64,000 nucleotides of DNA from Neobacillus bataviensis. Lineage in GTDB: Bacteria > Bacillota > Bacilli > Bacillales_B > DSM-18226. The notes beneath the pieces were generated by a model. It searched no databases, had not been told where the DNA came from, and worked only from the letters and a program-made list of their open reading frames with translations. Position 1 is the first letter of the stretch. Every line of letters starts with the position of its first letter. The stretch lies in contig NZ_JAHXYW010000008.1 of the NCBI RefSeq assembly GCF_019969725.1, positions 62,001 through 126,000 of the forward strand, written 5' to 3'. Positions 1 through 7,736 of this stretch are shown here, piece by piece. The translations under genes were made by a program, and so were the position numbers.

Positions 1-1207
1 TTTCAATTAAGCTCTTTAATGTGTTATACGGAAGGACTAATCCAAGGTCTCCAGGAACCGCTTCTTTTAATGTTGGTTCTAGGAATCCCTCTTTAATCCG
101 TTTTTCCGTTGATCTTCTGCCCTTTAAGATGTCGCCATATTTTTGGACGATTAATCCGCCATTCGATAGGCTGTTTGCCAAGCGGGAAATTTCATGCGCA
201 TATTCATTCGGCTTATCAAACGGATCGGAAAATGTGTGCGAGACTAGCAGGGCAAAGTTCGTATTCGGACTGCCTAGCTTAGGATCCTTGTAGGCATGGC
301 CATTTGCCAGCATGATACCGGAGTGGTTTTCAACCACGACATGGCCTGATGGATTGCTGCAGAACGTACGCACTCTGGTTCCAACAGATGTATTAAAAAC
401 AAATTTTCCTTCATATAAATGCTCATTGATTTCCTGCATAACAATATTGGAAGTTTCCACACGGACACCAATATCTACTTGGTTGCTAATCATTTTTAAT
501 CTGCGAGTTTTCAAAATATCGGAAAGCCATTTAGAACCGTCTCTACCTGGAGTGATGATTACTTTATCAGCGTAAATATTTTGCTCGCCTTTTAGTTTAA
601 TTCCCTTAACCACATGACCGTCCGGTTTTTTTTCTGTAAGTAGATCTTCAACCTCTGTTTTAAATTTCATCTCAATCTTATCTTTTAAATATTCAAAAAT
701 ACTTTTCAAGATTTCAAGGTTCTGTTCCGTACCCAAATGGCGAACCTGGGCACGCAGCAGCTTAAGTCCTGCAGCAAAGCCGCGGCGTTCGATATCCTTT
801 ACTTCCTCGGTTAACGGGTCAGTAATACTTTTGGTAGCCCCGTGCTGTAAATTAATCTCGTCTACATAGCGAATTAAATCTACTACTTGAGAGTCTGGCA
901 AATAATCCGTCATCCAGCCGCCAAATTCACTTGTGATATTAAACTTCCCGTCCGAATAAGCACCAGCACCACCGAACCCATTTGTAATCGAACAGGCAGG
1001 CAAGCATCCGGCAAAATCCTTTTTCCCTGCAGCCGGCGGACACTTTTCAATTTTCTTTTGTAAAATTGGGCAATTACGTCGATAAATATCATGTCCTTTA
1101 TCAACTAATAAAACCTTTGCGTTCGGCATTTTTAGTGTAAGTTCATAGCAGGCGAAGATCCCTGCAGGGCCAGCCCCCACTACAATCACATCATATCTCG
1201 TATTCAT
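1..1207 (-). CDS. NAD(P)/FAD-dependent oxidoreductase (COG2509-like), C-terminus cut by window edge
   Basis: The frame is open from an ATG at 1207 to the window edge, so about 402 residues are visible and the C-terminus is missing. The start follows GGAGG by 8 bases. The N-terminus reads YDVIVVGAGPAGIFACYEL, the GxGxxG fold that binds the FAD ADP moiety. A cysteine-containing segment follows (CPPAAGKKDFAGCLPACS), then GFGGAGAYSDGKF, typical of the 'FAD-dependent dehydrogenase' family of uncharacterised flavoproteins. A second Rossmann stretch (KVIITPGRDGSKWL) lies mid-protein. The substrate is unknown; I infer a cytoplasmic flavin oxidoreductase. It is probably monocistronic at this end, because the upstream gene has its own terminator. 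Confidence 0.8.
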   Translation of the reverse strand, partial: MNTRYDVIVVGAGPAGIFACYELTLKMPNAKVLLVDKGHDIYRRNCPILQKKIEKCPPAAGKKDFAGCLPACSITNGFGGAGAYSDGKFNITSEFGGWMTDYLPDSQVVDLIRYVDEINLQHGATKSITDPLTEEVKDIERRGFAAGLKLLRAQVRHLGTEQNLEILKSIFEYLKDKIEMKFKTEVEDLLTEKKPDGHVVKGIKLKGEQNIYADKVIITPGRDGSKWLSDILKTRRLKMISNQVDIGVRVETSNIVMQEINEHLYEGKFVFNTSVGTRVRTFCSNPSGHVVVENHSGIMLANGHAYKDPKLGSPNTNFALLVSHTFSDPFDKPNEYAHEISRLANSLSNGGLIVQKYGDILKGRRSTEKRIKEGFLEPTLKEAVPGDLGLVLPYNTLKSLIE

Positions 1208-1349
1208 TGTCCAATTACCTCCAAAGTCGTTTTACTCAACATTGGTAAATATAGCATGCATTTTCCCATTCGTCAACAACAAATACGAACTATTACTTAT
1301 AATATGTATATAACGTTCGTGTTTTGGTCATTAGTCTGAATGTTATAAC

Positions 1350-1381
1350 AAAAACTAAGGCTGACTCCTCAGGTCAGCCTT
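1350..1381 (-). terminator. Intrinsic terminator after the YjcZ-like gene
   Basis: A 9-bp perfect stem (AAGGCTGAC / GTCAGCCTT, arms 1357-1365 and 1373-1381, 7-base loop) is followed on the minus strand by AGTTTTTG. Confidence 0.8.
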
Positions 1382-1389
1382 GTTACATT

Positions 1390-1539
1390 TTAATAAGCCC
1401 AGCTTGCGCCAATGATGATTAACAAGATAAATAGAACAACGATTAAGGCAAAGCCTCCAAACCCGCATCCTACTCCTCCATAACCTACTCCGGGATAACC
1501 GCAGCAGCCATCATAACCGAATCCATGACCATAATACAT
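1390..1539 (-). CDS. YjcZ family small sporulation protein (49 aa)
   Basis: This 49-residue gene begins at an ATG (1539) preceded by AAGGAG. The N-terminal half is rich in glycine, tyrosine and cysteine ([20 protein letters not shown]), and the C-terminal half is a single hydrophobic segment ([18 protein letters not shown]). This is the standard architecture of the YjcZ/SscA-type small proteins of spore formers, which are linked to spore coat assembly. It has its own terminator immediately downstream. No partner gene is adjacent. A mother-cell sigma promoter is expected but I did not identify one. Confidence 0.85.
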   Translation of the reverse strand: MYYGHGFGYDGCCGYPGVGYGGVGCGFGGFALIVVLFILLIIIGASWAY

Positions 1540-1605
1540 ATAAGTATCACTCCTTGAGAAATTGTTCTAAATGTTCTTTCCTCTGTTACTTTATGAACTA
1601 GGTAC

Positions 1606-1633
1606 TTGACCTGTATGTGCATTCGCCTATATT
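1606..1633 (+). promoter_or_regulatory. Candidate sigma-A promoter for the DUF502 gene
   Basis: TTGACC (1606-1611) and TATATT (1628-1633) are separated by 16 bp. The transcript would begin near 1640, downstream of the first ATG at 1634, which favours the ATG at 1667 as the translation start. Confidence 0.55.
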
Positions 1634-1666
1634 ATGAAAGACAATGAAAATAAAGCAGGTGAATTA

Positions 1667-2263
1667 ATGAAATCGATATTGAAAAATTTTATTAATGGCA
1701 TTTTAACGATTGTGCCGATCATTCTAGTGATCTATGTGATTTATAAAACCTTTATGTTTTTAGATAGTCTGCTCGGAAATACGCTTAAGCCTTTTTTTAA
1801 AGATGATTACATACCTGGAATCGGCTTACTGACTACTATCGTATTAATAACTCTTTTAGGCTGGATGTCTACGAAATATATTACTGGGAAAATTATTAAA
1901 CTAATTGATAAGCTTCTCGAAAAAATCCCCGTCGTCAAAACAATTTATTCCGTGATTAAAGACACCGTCCAATCGTTTCTAGGTGATAAGAAATCTTTTT
2001 CAAAGGTAGCCCTAGTCACTCTTCCTGGAACGGAAGTGAAAAGCATTGGTTTTATTACATCTGATCAATTGGAAACCTTTCATGACCCGCTTAAAGACTA
2101 TGTAGCGGTTTATATTCCGCAAACCTTTCAAGTTGCCGGGTTTACCTTTTTAATTCCAAAGGAACAGGTTGAAGTAATTGATGTGAAGGCGGAGGATGCG
2201 ATGAAATTTGTCCTATCCGGAGGGATGACCACATCAAGTAAGACAAAGGGAAAAAATGCATAA
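1667..2263 (+). CDS. DUF502 family membrane protein
   Basis: The 198-residue protein starts MKSILKNFINGILTIVPIIL. Two hydrophobic helices lie in the first 75 residues (around 10-30 and 50-70), followed by a soluble domain with the family signature KTIYSVIKDTVQSF and a GFITSD segment. This matches DUF502/COG2928, integral membrane proteins of unknown function. I chose ATG 1667 over the in-frame ATG 1634 because AGGTG lies just upstream and the promoter seems to start transcription after 1634. The gene stands alone and converges on msrB with a shared terminator. No specific role can be assigned. Confidence 0.75.
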   Translation: MKSILKNFINGILTIVPIILVIYVIYKTFMFLDSLLGNTLKPFFKDDYIPGIGLLTTIVLITLLGWMSTKYITGKIIKLIDKLLEKIPVVKTIYSVIKDTVQSFLGDKKSFSKVALVTLPGTEVKSIGFITSDQLETFHDPLKDYVAVYIPQTFQVAGFTFLIPKEQVEVIDVKAEDAMKFVLSGGMTTSSKTKGKNA

Positions 2264-2292
2264 AAAAAACCGCATTGGCGGCTTTTTATTTT
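2262..2292. terminator. Shared bidirectional terminator between the DUF502 gene and msrB
   Basis: A short CCGC-ATTG-GCGG hairpin is flanked by an A-run on one side and CTTTTTATTTT on the other, so it can end transcripts from both convergent genes. Confidence 0.6.
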
Positions 2293-2726
2293 GCTTCAAA
2301 TAGTTTTGAATATTCCCCGTAGCCTTCTTCTGCTAAACTTTCTTTCGGAATAAATTTAAGGGCTGCGGAGTTAATACAGTACCGTAATCCTGTTGGATTT
2401 GGACCATCATTAAACACATGGCCTAAATGGGAATCTGCCGATTTGCTCCTCACCTCGGTGCGAATCATAAAATGGCTGAAATCCTGCTTCTCGGACACTT
2501 CATCCTCATGCATCGGCTTGGTAAAGCTTGGCCAGCCGCAGCCGGCATCGAACTTATCGAGGGAACTGAACAGCGGCTTCCCAGAAACAATATCGACATA
2601 AATGCCTTCCCGTGTTTCATTCCAATATTCATTGCGGAAGGGAGGCTCGGTCCCATTATTTTGTGTCACCTCAAACTGCATCGGTGTTAAATCTTTTTTT
2701 AACTGATTCAAATCTTTATTTTTCAT
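2286..2726 (-). CDS. msrB: Peptide-methionine (R)-S-oxide reductase MsrB
   Basis: MsrB reduces the R epimer of methionine sulfoxide in oxidised proteins. The 146-residue sequence contains the active-site segment [11 protein letters not shown] with catalytic Cys117, and GCGWPSF with Cys63, the expected resolving cysteine. The [10 protein letters not shown] strand that lines the substrate pocket is present. The CxxC pairs of zinc-binding MsrB enzymes are absent. Its ATG overlaps the msrA stop codon by four bases (ATGA), so the two are translationally coupled. Cytoplasmic; family assignment is secure. Confidence 0.95.
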   Translation of the reverse strand: MKNKDLNQLKKDLTPMQFEVTQNNGTEPPFRNEYWNETREGIYVDIVSGKPLFSSLDKFDAGCGWPSFTKPMHEDEVSEKQDFSHFMIRTEVRSKSADSHLGHVFNDGPNPTGLRYCINSAALKFIPKESLAEEGYGEYSKLFEAK

Positions 2727-3262
2727 TTGTGTTTCCCTCCCCAGTGACTTTGAATATATCCGGCTCGTCCTGAGCCAAAATGATATCGTTCGTAATGGGC
2801 TGGATTTTTCTTATAATAATGCTGGTGGTACTCTTCAGCCGGATAAAAGGTTTGTGCCGGTAAAATTGGTGTCACAATCGGTTTGTTGAAGCGGCCGCTT
2901 GCCTGCAATTGTTGTTTGGATTCTTCCGCCAGACTCTTTTGCTGCTCATCATGGTAGAAAATCGCTGTCTGATACGATTGACCGCGATCGTAGAATTGAC
3001 CTCCAGGATCGGTTGGATCAATTTGCTGCCAAAATAGCTCAAGCAATTTTTCGTATGGAAAAACCTCAGGATCATAGGTTATTTGAACCGCTTCATAATG
3101 CCCGGTTGTGTCACTGCACACCTGCTGGTACGTCGGATTTGCCACAGTTCCCCCTGTATACCCGGAAATCACACTTTTAATGCCCGGCTGTTCATCAAAC
3201 GGTTTCACCATACACCAAAAACAGCCGCCAGCAAATGTAGCTACTTGGTTGGTCTTTTCCAT
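2723..3262 (-). CDS. msrA: Peptide-methionine (S)-S-oxide reductase MsrA
   Basis: MsrA reduces the S epimer of methionine sulfoxide and so complements MsrB encoded directly downstream. The N-terminus [19 protein letters not shown] holds the catalytic GCFWC motif. [12 protein letters not shown] and [20 protein letters not shown] follow as expected. I start at ATG 3262, preceded by AAGGGGTGGGCAC. A longer in-frame extension from 3301 lacks a ribosome site and would put 13 unrelated residues ahead of the domain. Length 179 residues, usual for the family. msrA-msrB form a two-gene operon. Confidence 0.95.
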   Translation of the reverse strand: MEKTNQVATFAGGCFWCMVKPFDEQPGIKSVISGYTGGTVANPTYQQVCSDTTGHYEAVQITYDPEVFPYEKLLELFWQQIDPTDPGGQFYDRGQSYQTAIFYHDEQQKSLAEESKQQLQASGRFNKPIVTPILPAQTFYPAEEYHQHYYKKNPAHYERYHFGSGRAGYIQSHWGGKHK

Positions 3263-3339
3263 GTGCCCACCCCTTTGTTTACTTTGATTAAAAGTATACA
3301 AAATCTAAATCCAAAAATAAAATTCCCTGACTGAGATAT

Positions 3340-3374
3340 AAAAAAGACCGGATCAGTCATATTGCTGGTCCGGC
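3340..3374 (-). terminator. Intrinsic terminator of rsgA
   Basis: A 9-bp stem with one G-T pair (arms 3348-3356 and 3365-3373) is followed by TTTTTT on the minus strand. Confidence 0.8.
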
Positions 3375-3384
3375 TTAAAATCGC

Positions 3385-4452
3385 TTAATATTTACTTCGC
3401 TGCTTGATTTGCTTATTAATATTCTTCCATTGCTTTCTGACTTCCGCTTGTGCCCGCTTATCTGATTTTCGTTCAATAAACGCAAGCTCTTTTTGCAACT
3501 TGTTGTAGCTCGACAGGCGTTCGGAAGAAAGTGTTCCTTCATGTATGGCTTGCACAACAGCACAGCCAGGTTCATCCTTATGCTGGCAATCACGAAATTT
3601 ACATAAACCTGCTAATTCTTCAATATCTGAAAAGGTTTCTGAGAGGCCATCTGCACTCTCCCAAAGCTGCAGCTCTCTCATTCCCGGAGTATCAATTAAT
3701 ACACTGCCATTTGGCAATAACACAAGCTCTCGGTGTGTCGTCGTATGGCGCCCTTTATCATCGCCCGTTCGTATCTCTTGGACCTGTTGCTTTTCTTCAC
3801 CCAGCAATCGATTCGTTAAAGTCGATTTTCCGACCCCTGAGGAGCCGAGCAAGGCAATCGTTTTTCTTGGCTGCAAAAAAGGTTCAAGCTTTTCTAAACC
3901 TTCAATCGCTTCAGCACTTATGGGAATCACCGGAACCCCGCCGAAGGCAATCGCTTCAACCTCAGCCGCTTTCTCAATTACATTGGAGCAAAGGTCGGCT
4001 TTACTTAATACGATAACCGGGTTTGCCCCGCTTTCCCATGTTAATAAGAGATAACGTTCTATTCTACGTAAATTTAAATCCTCGTTTAAAGAATTGACAA
4101 GAAAAACAGTATCCACATTGGCGGCCACTATTTGTTCCTCCGCCGTATCTCCGGCCGATTTTCGTGAAAATTTACTATTTCGCGGCATGATTGCCAGGAT
4201 CGTTCCTTTACCTTCCGCAAATCTTGGCTTCAAGCTGACCCAATCGCCAACAGCAGGATAGTCCTCTCTCAACTGAGCATTAAAACTGAACTTTCCGGAT
4301 ACCTCACATAATAATTCTCCCTGCTCAGTCCATACTCTGTACATTCGTTTATGTTCCAGTGCAACCCGCCCCAGAAGACATTCGTCACTAGCTTTTAATT
4401 GTTCAAAATGATTTTTAATCGTTTCTGTTAAACCAATCGTTTCTAAATTCAT
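3385..4452 (-). CDS. rsgA: Ribosome small-subunit-dependent GTPase A (RsgA/YjeQ type)
   Basis: RsgA is a circularly permuted GTPase that acts in late 30S subunit maturation. Visible in order: an OB-fold-like N-terminal region; the G4 motif in VLSKADL; the P-loop GSSGVGKST; the switch segment GDDKGRHTTTHRELV; G3 in DTPGMREL; and the C-terminal zinc-finger segment CKFRDCQHKDEPGC. Length 355 residues from ATG 4452, which GGAGGAAT precedes. Bacillaceae usually carry another rsgA beside prkC, so this isolated copy is probably a paralogue. The leader carries an apparent uORF and terminator/antiterminator, suggesting induction when translation stalls. Confidence 0.88.
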   Translation of the reverse strand: MNLETIGLTETIKNHFEQLKASDECLLGRVALEHKRMYRVWTEQGELLCEVSGKFSFNAQLREDYPAVGDWVSLKPRFAEGKGTILAIMPRNSKFSRKSAGDTAEEQIVAANVDTVFLVNSLNEDLNLRRIERYLLLTWESGANPVIVLSKADLCSNVIEKAAEVEAIAFGGVPVIPISAEAIEGLEKLEPFLQPRKTIALLGSSGVGKSTLTNRLLGEEKQQVQEIRTGDDKGRHTTTHRELVLLPNGSVLIDTPGMRELQLWESADGLSETFSDIEELAGLCKFRDCQHKDEPGCAVVQAIHEGTLSSERLSSYNKLQKELAFIERKSDKRAQAEVRKQWKNINKQIKQRSKY

Positions 4453-4484
4453 CTTTATTCCTCCAGCGAATATTTTTCCAAAAC

Positions 4485-4513
4485 AAAAAACCATAGGCAC
4501 ACACAGCCCATGG
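4485..4513 (-). terminator. Leader terminator (attenuator) upstream of rsgA
   Basis: On the minus strand CCATGGGC-TGTGTGT-GCCTATGG forms an 8-bp stem with one G-T pair, followed at once by TTTTTT (4490-4485). It lies 33 bases upstream of the rsgA start and downstream of the promoter, so it would end transcription inside the leader. Confidence 0.75.
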
Positions 4514-4547
4514 CTTTATTCGCATACGAAAATAAAGACATAAATAC

Positions 4548-4619
4548 CTAAACGGATTGGTTTTGGGCTGTGCAAACAATATTCAAATCACGGATTACAT
4601 TCTTCACTTCAATTAACAT
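4548..4619 (-). CDS. Putative 23-aa leader peptide of the rsgA attenuator
   Basis: A 24-codon frame (MLIEVKNVIRDLNIV, then CTAQNQSV and stop) begins at ATG 4619, 8 bases after GGTGAT, inside the rsgA leader. Codons 15-18 contain GCACAGCCCA (4573-4564), which can pair over ten positions with the 5' arm of the downstream terminator (TGGGCTGTGT, 4510-4501). A ribosome reaching the end of the frame would cover this segment and let the terminator form. One stalled early would leave it free to act as antiterminator. The function is inferred from this geometry, which resembles antibiotic-responsive leaders of other Bacillota resistance genes. Confidence 0.6.
   Translation of the reverse strand: MLIEVKNVIRDLNIVCTAQNQSV
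4564..4573 (-). promoter_or_regulatory. Antiterminator arm inside the leader peptide frame
   Basis: GCACAGCCCA on the minus strand is complementary to the ascending arm of the 4485-4513 terminator (nine Watson-Crick pairs plus one G-U). Confidence 0.6.
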
Positions 4620-4652
4620 TGCACATCACCCACTTTCAGCATATTTGATACT

Positions 4653-4681
4653 AGTATATGTTTAAATTATCCATTTGTCTA
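4653..4681 (-). promoter_or_regulatory. Sigma-A promoter of the rsgA leader
   Basis: TAGACA (4681-4676), a 17-bp spacer and TATACT (4658-4653) on the minus strand. Transcription would start near 4646, giving a leader of about 195 nt. Confidence 0.7.
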
Positions 4682-4784
4682 TAAAAAATGCAAAAAATCC
4701 ATTTTGCGGAATATGATGATAGGCACCTGACTAGTAAAGCATGAATAAATTAGGATGTAATTAACTAGCTGGGAGCTGAATCGT

Positions 4785-5531
4785 ATGTCTGAAGAACGAA
4801 CACATTCAGATTATCTTCAAAAGGCCGCGATGTATGATATGCTGGCGCAGTTTTATAAATACAATGACCCAAACCTTCATATTCATTCCTATTTAAAACA
4901 TGTGAAATACATGAACAAAGCCTTGTACATGATGAGGAATCATTCTAAGGAAGAAGCTATGGTCCGTTTCGTCCACACCTCCTATGATTCCCCTGAGGTT
5001 GATATTTATATTAATGGGCACCGGGTCGTCCGAGAACTTGGATTTAAAAGGGCAAGTAACGCGCAGTCCTTAAAAGCCGGGAAATACCATATTGATATTT
5101 ATCCCGCCGGAAATTTAGTGGACAGCATCCTAAACAAAACAATTGCGGTAGAGCCAGGTAAATCCTATACCCTTGCTGCCATTGACTCTGTTAAGAAAAT
5201 GCGTCTCCTATTGTTTGAAAATCACCCTGAAGTACCAACAAATGAAACGAAAGTCCGCTTTATCCACTTATCACAAAATACCAAGGGACTTGATATCGCT
5301 GTTAAGGATCGGGATGTGATTTTCCCGAATGTATCTTATAAGCAGGCAACGGAGTATTTAGGGCTAACACCGATGACGGTAGATCTGGAGGTGAGAGAAG
5401 CAGGCAGCAGGATGGTGCTTTTACCAATGCCTAAAGTCCAGTTTAAAGTAAATGAAAGCTACACGATTGTTTTTGTTGGCAGCTTAAAGGAAGATCCCGA
5501 ACTACAATATATTACTTTAAAAGATGAATGA
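4785..5531 (+). CDS. DUF4397 domain protein, two tandem repeats
   Basis: The 248-residue protein has no signal peptide at its N-terminus (MSEERTHSDYLQKAAMYDML). Two related DUF4397 units follow: VRFVHTSYDSPEVDIYING at about 61-79 and VRFIHLSQNTKGLDIAV at about 157-173. Each is followed by a lysine- or proline-rich beta-rich stretch. DUF4397 domains are immunoglobulin-like and of unknown role, often in cell-surface proteins; here an exported location is not supported by the sequence. GGGAG lies upstream of the ATG. The gene is single and ends at a terminator shared with ypmS. Confidence 0.75.
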   Translation: MSEERTHSDYLQKAAMYDMLAQFYKYNDPNLHIHSYLKHVKYMNKALYMMRNHSKEEAMVRFVHTSYDSPEVDIYINGHRVVRELGFKRASNAQSLKAGKYHIDIYPAGNLVDSILNKTIAVEPGKSYTLAAIDSVKKMRLLLFENHPEVPTNETKVRFIHLSQNTKGLDIAVKDRDVIFPNVSYKQATEYLGLTPMTVDLEVREAGSRMVLLPMPKVQFKVNESYTIVFVGSLKEDPELQYITLKDE

Positions 5532-5532
5532 A

Positions 5533-5562
5533 CAAAAAATAAGGTGCCCTCACAAGGCACCT
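5533..5562. terminator. Bidirectional terminator between the DUF4397 gene and ypmS
   Basis: Seven-bp stem AGGTGCC / GGCACCT (5542-5548, 5556-5562) with TTATTTTTTG on the minus side and ATTTC on the plus side; strongest for the minus strand. Confidence 0.75.
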
Positions 5563-6139
5563 ATTTCACGGGAACTAATATCGTAAAGGCGATATCATCC
5601 TTTTTTAAATTAAATTTTTTCACTTTAATTTTGAGATCACTCTTAAGCTTCAAATTTTGCATGTTCACATACACTATTTTTTCATTCGGGCGAATGTCTA
5701 CTCCCATAGGAAGCTTATAGTTTTCACGAATAAAGTTCAGCACATAGGAAATAGGGAGATTTAATCGTCCGATGGACATCGTCTTTTGTTTTAAGACTAA
5801 ATCCCCATTTTTAAGGGCCTTCGGTTCAAAAGTTAATTTCAAATTAATTTCTTCACTAAAAAATGGAAAAATTCCGTATAACTCCACTTCATCACCCAAC
5901 ACAACCCGATAATCAATCTTCGAATCGGCAGCTTCCTCCTGCAAATAATGATTGATCAACCGATTTAAATCGTTTTTGTTTGAATTGACCTCGAAGGAGA
6001 CATAATCTTCACTTGGGCCTTTTAATTTTCCGTTTTCTTTTTCATCTGGCGGAATCATTATCAGTGACAGCACGATAATGGCGCACAGAAGGTTAATTCC
6101 TAACAAGAGGAGAAAACCTATTTTCCATTTATTTTTCAT
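5561..6139 (-). CDS. ypmS: YpmS family (DUF2140) membrane-anchored protein
   Basis: The 192-residue protein opens with a basic segment and one transmembrane helix (IGFLLLLGINLLCAIIVLSL), leaving a large extracytoplasmic domain. PMGVDIRPNEKIVYVNM and the downstream KKDDIAFTILVPVK are characteristic of YpmS. It starts 6 bases after the ypmR stop, so the two are co-transcribed. The function of YpmS is not known; pairing with a secreted GDSL esterase suggests an envelope role. Confidence 0.82.
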   Translation of the reverse strand: MKNKWKIGFLLLLGINLLCAIIVLSLIMIPPDEKENGKLKGPSEDYVSFEVNSNKNDLNRLINHYLQEEAADSKIDYRVVLGDEVELYGIFPFFSEEINLKLTFEPKALKNGDLVLKQKTMSIGRLNLPISYVLNFIRENYKLPMGVDIRPNEKIVYVNMQNLKLKSDLKIKVKKFNLKKDDIAFTILVPVK

Positions 6140-6144
6140 AAAAT

Positions 6145-6969
6145 CTAATTCTCCTCTGTACTAACCATATAAGGCTTCTTTTCAAGATCTGGGATTACCT
6201 GTTCACCAAAGGTATCGTTTAACCTTTCGGCAATCAATTCATAGCCTTTATCATTGGGATGAAAATTATCAGTATACAGTAAATTTTCATTCGCATTTAA
6301 AAATACATCTTCAATAGGGACAAAATAGGCATTGGGGTAATTGGATATCACGGTTCTTCCAGCATTATTCCAATCAGATACAATAGTATCCATTTCTTCA
6401 ATATCAGGAAACCATTTTGTGAAAGGATTATATAATCCGACTAACACAATTGAGGCATTTGGATTTTCATGGACAATGGTTTCGAAAATTTGGGTTAAAT
6501 GCTTCCTATAAGTCTCTTTTTCCTTATCAAAAACAGAAAGCTGCAGGTTGGAAAGATTGTCCCTAACCACTTTCATAACATCGTTTCCGCCAATCGTAAT
6601 GACCACCACATCTGCTTTTTGCAGAACAGACTTCATCTCTGGTGATTGAAGCCTTTTTAACAATTGGGTAGTACGATTGCCTTTGACACCATAATTATAG
6701 AAATCCACTTCTTGTATTCCTTTTTCTTTTTCCAGCAACGTGTCTAAATAGGGCAGGTAACCACCTTGCTTTGTACTATCCCCGACACCTTGCGTTAGTG
6801 AATCACCAGCTGACAGTACCATTAATTTCCGTGGTAAAAAATCAGCGGGAACCGGCTCAAAGACTTCCGCCGCGGTTTGCTTAGCCGGATGAAGCGTCAA
6901 ATGATTAGACCCAGAACAGGAAGATAAAAACAAGGCCGAGAGAATTAGAGGGGTGAAAAACTTTTTCAT
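6145..6969 (-). CDS. ypmR: SGNH/GDSL-family esterase lipoprotein YpmR
   Basis: A lipoprotein signal peptide ends in the lipobox LSSC with acylated Cys18. The SGNH hydrolase blocks follow: block I LSAGDSLTQG with the nucleophilic serine, block III GGND, and block V DNFHPNDKGYELIAERL with the catalytic Asp and His. The enzyme would hydrolyse an ester or acyl substrate on the outer face of the membrane; the natural substrate is unknown. Length 274. Operon with ypmS downstream; a terminator separates it from the SCO gene upstream. Confidence 0.88.
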   Translation of the reverse strand: MKKFFTPLILSALFLSSCSGSNHLTLHPAKQTAAEVFEPVPADFLPRKLMVLSAGDSLTQGVGDSTKQGGYLPYLDTLLEKEKGIQEVDFYNYGVKGNRTTQLLKRLQSPEMKSVLQKADVVVITIGGNDVMKVVRDNLSNLQLSVFDKEKETYRKHLTQIFETIVHENPNASIVLVGLYNPFTKWFPDIEEMDTIVSDWNNAGRTVISNYPNAYFVPIEDVFLNANENLLYTDNFHPNDKGYELIAERLNDTFGEQVIPDLEKKPYMVSTEEN

Positions 6970-7054
6970 CTTTATTCACCTTCCTTCTAAATTATTGTTA
7001 TTATAACACGATGAGAAAAATTCAAAACAAATATGCCTAAATTCCTTTTAAGGC

Positions 7055-7082
7055 AAAAAAATAGACCTCCTTAGAGATCTAT
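7055..7082 (-). terminator. Intrinsic terminator of the SCO gene
   Basis: Stem ATAGATCTC / GAGGTCTAT with one mismatch, followed by TTTTTT on the minus strand; it overlaps the stop codon of the gene. Confidence 0.75.
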
Positions 7083-7657
7083 TGCAAAGTTTTGATATTA
7101 TCGATAATTTCATCATATGGAACATCCTTAAAACCAGAATACGATTTTTTGATTTTTCCATCCGGGCCTACTAAGTAAAAATACGTTTGATGGATAACTT
7201 GGTCCCCCTCAACTGGTTTTTTTACCAATGTCTTAAAGGTATTCATGGCATATTTTTCAATATACTCTTGAGAATAACCCGTTAAGAGTGTCCAGTTATG
7301 AAGGTCCGCTCCATATTGTTTAGCATAATTTCCAAGCTTTTCAGGTGTATCTACCGTTGGGTCTACACTAAAAGAAACAAACTCGACATTTTTTAAGCCT
7401 TCGTCCTTAACCATTTTTTGGAGCTTGGTCATATTTGCGGTCATTGGCGGGCAAACATCTGCACAATTTGTAAACACAAAATCCGCAACCCAGATTTTCC
7501 CTTTTAAATCTTTCAAAGCAAATGACTTATTGTCATTGCTGGTAGCAGAAAAATCTTTTACTGGCCAATTAACAGCACCCTCTATTTCTTTTTTTCCACA
7601 TGCTGATAGTAAAAACATAAAAACAATTAGAATGATAACCGATAACCTGAGCTTCAT
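7079..7657 (-). CDS. SCO1/SenC family lipoprotein (YpmQ/BsSco-like)
   Basis: SCO proteins are thioredoxin-fold copper chaperones for cytochrome c oxidase CuA assembly, acting on the outer face of the membrane. The signal peptide ends in the lipobox LLSAC (Cys20). The copper/redox motif is FTNCADVCPPM, and the third ligand, His, is in VIHQTYFYLV. SVDPTVDTPEKL is a family signature. ATG 7657 with AGGTG upstream gives 192 residues. An in-frame extension to 7762 has no ribosome site and would bury the signal peptide. Its position beside ypmR/ypmS matches the conserved Bacillus ypm neighbourhood. Confidence 0.9.
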   Translation of the reverse strand: MKLRLSVIILIVFMFLLSACGKKEIEGAVNWPVKDFSATSNDNKSFALKDLKGKIWVADFVFTNCADVCPPMTANMTKLQKMVKDEGLKNVEFVSFSVDPTVDTPEKLGNYAKQYGADLHNWTLLTGYSQEYIEKYAMNTFKTLVKKPVEGDQVIHQTYFYLVGPDGKIKKSYSGFKDVPYDEIIDNIKTLQ

Positions 7658-7736
7658 TATTTCACCTACAACCTTTTCTTTTCCATTACGTGAATAGTTT
7701 AACAAAGAATAAAAAAAGAAGAAAGGAAAAGGCGCT

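Noticed and set aside
3531..4054. Two long plus-strand frames across rsgA
   Set aside because: Both are antisense to a well-conserved GTPase and have shadow-like composition.
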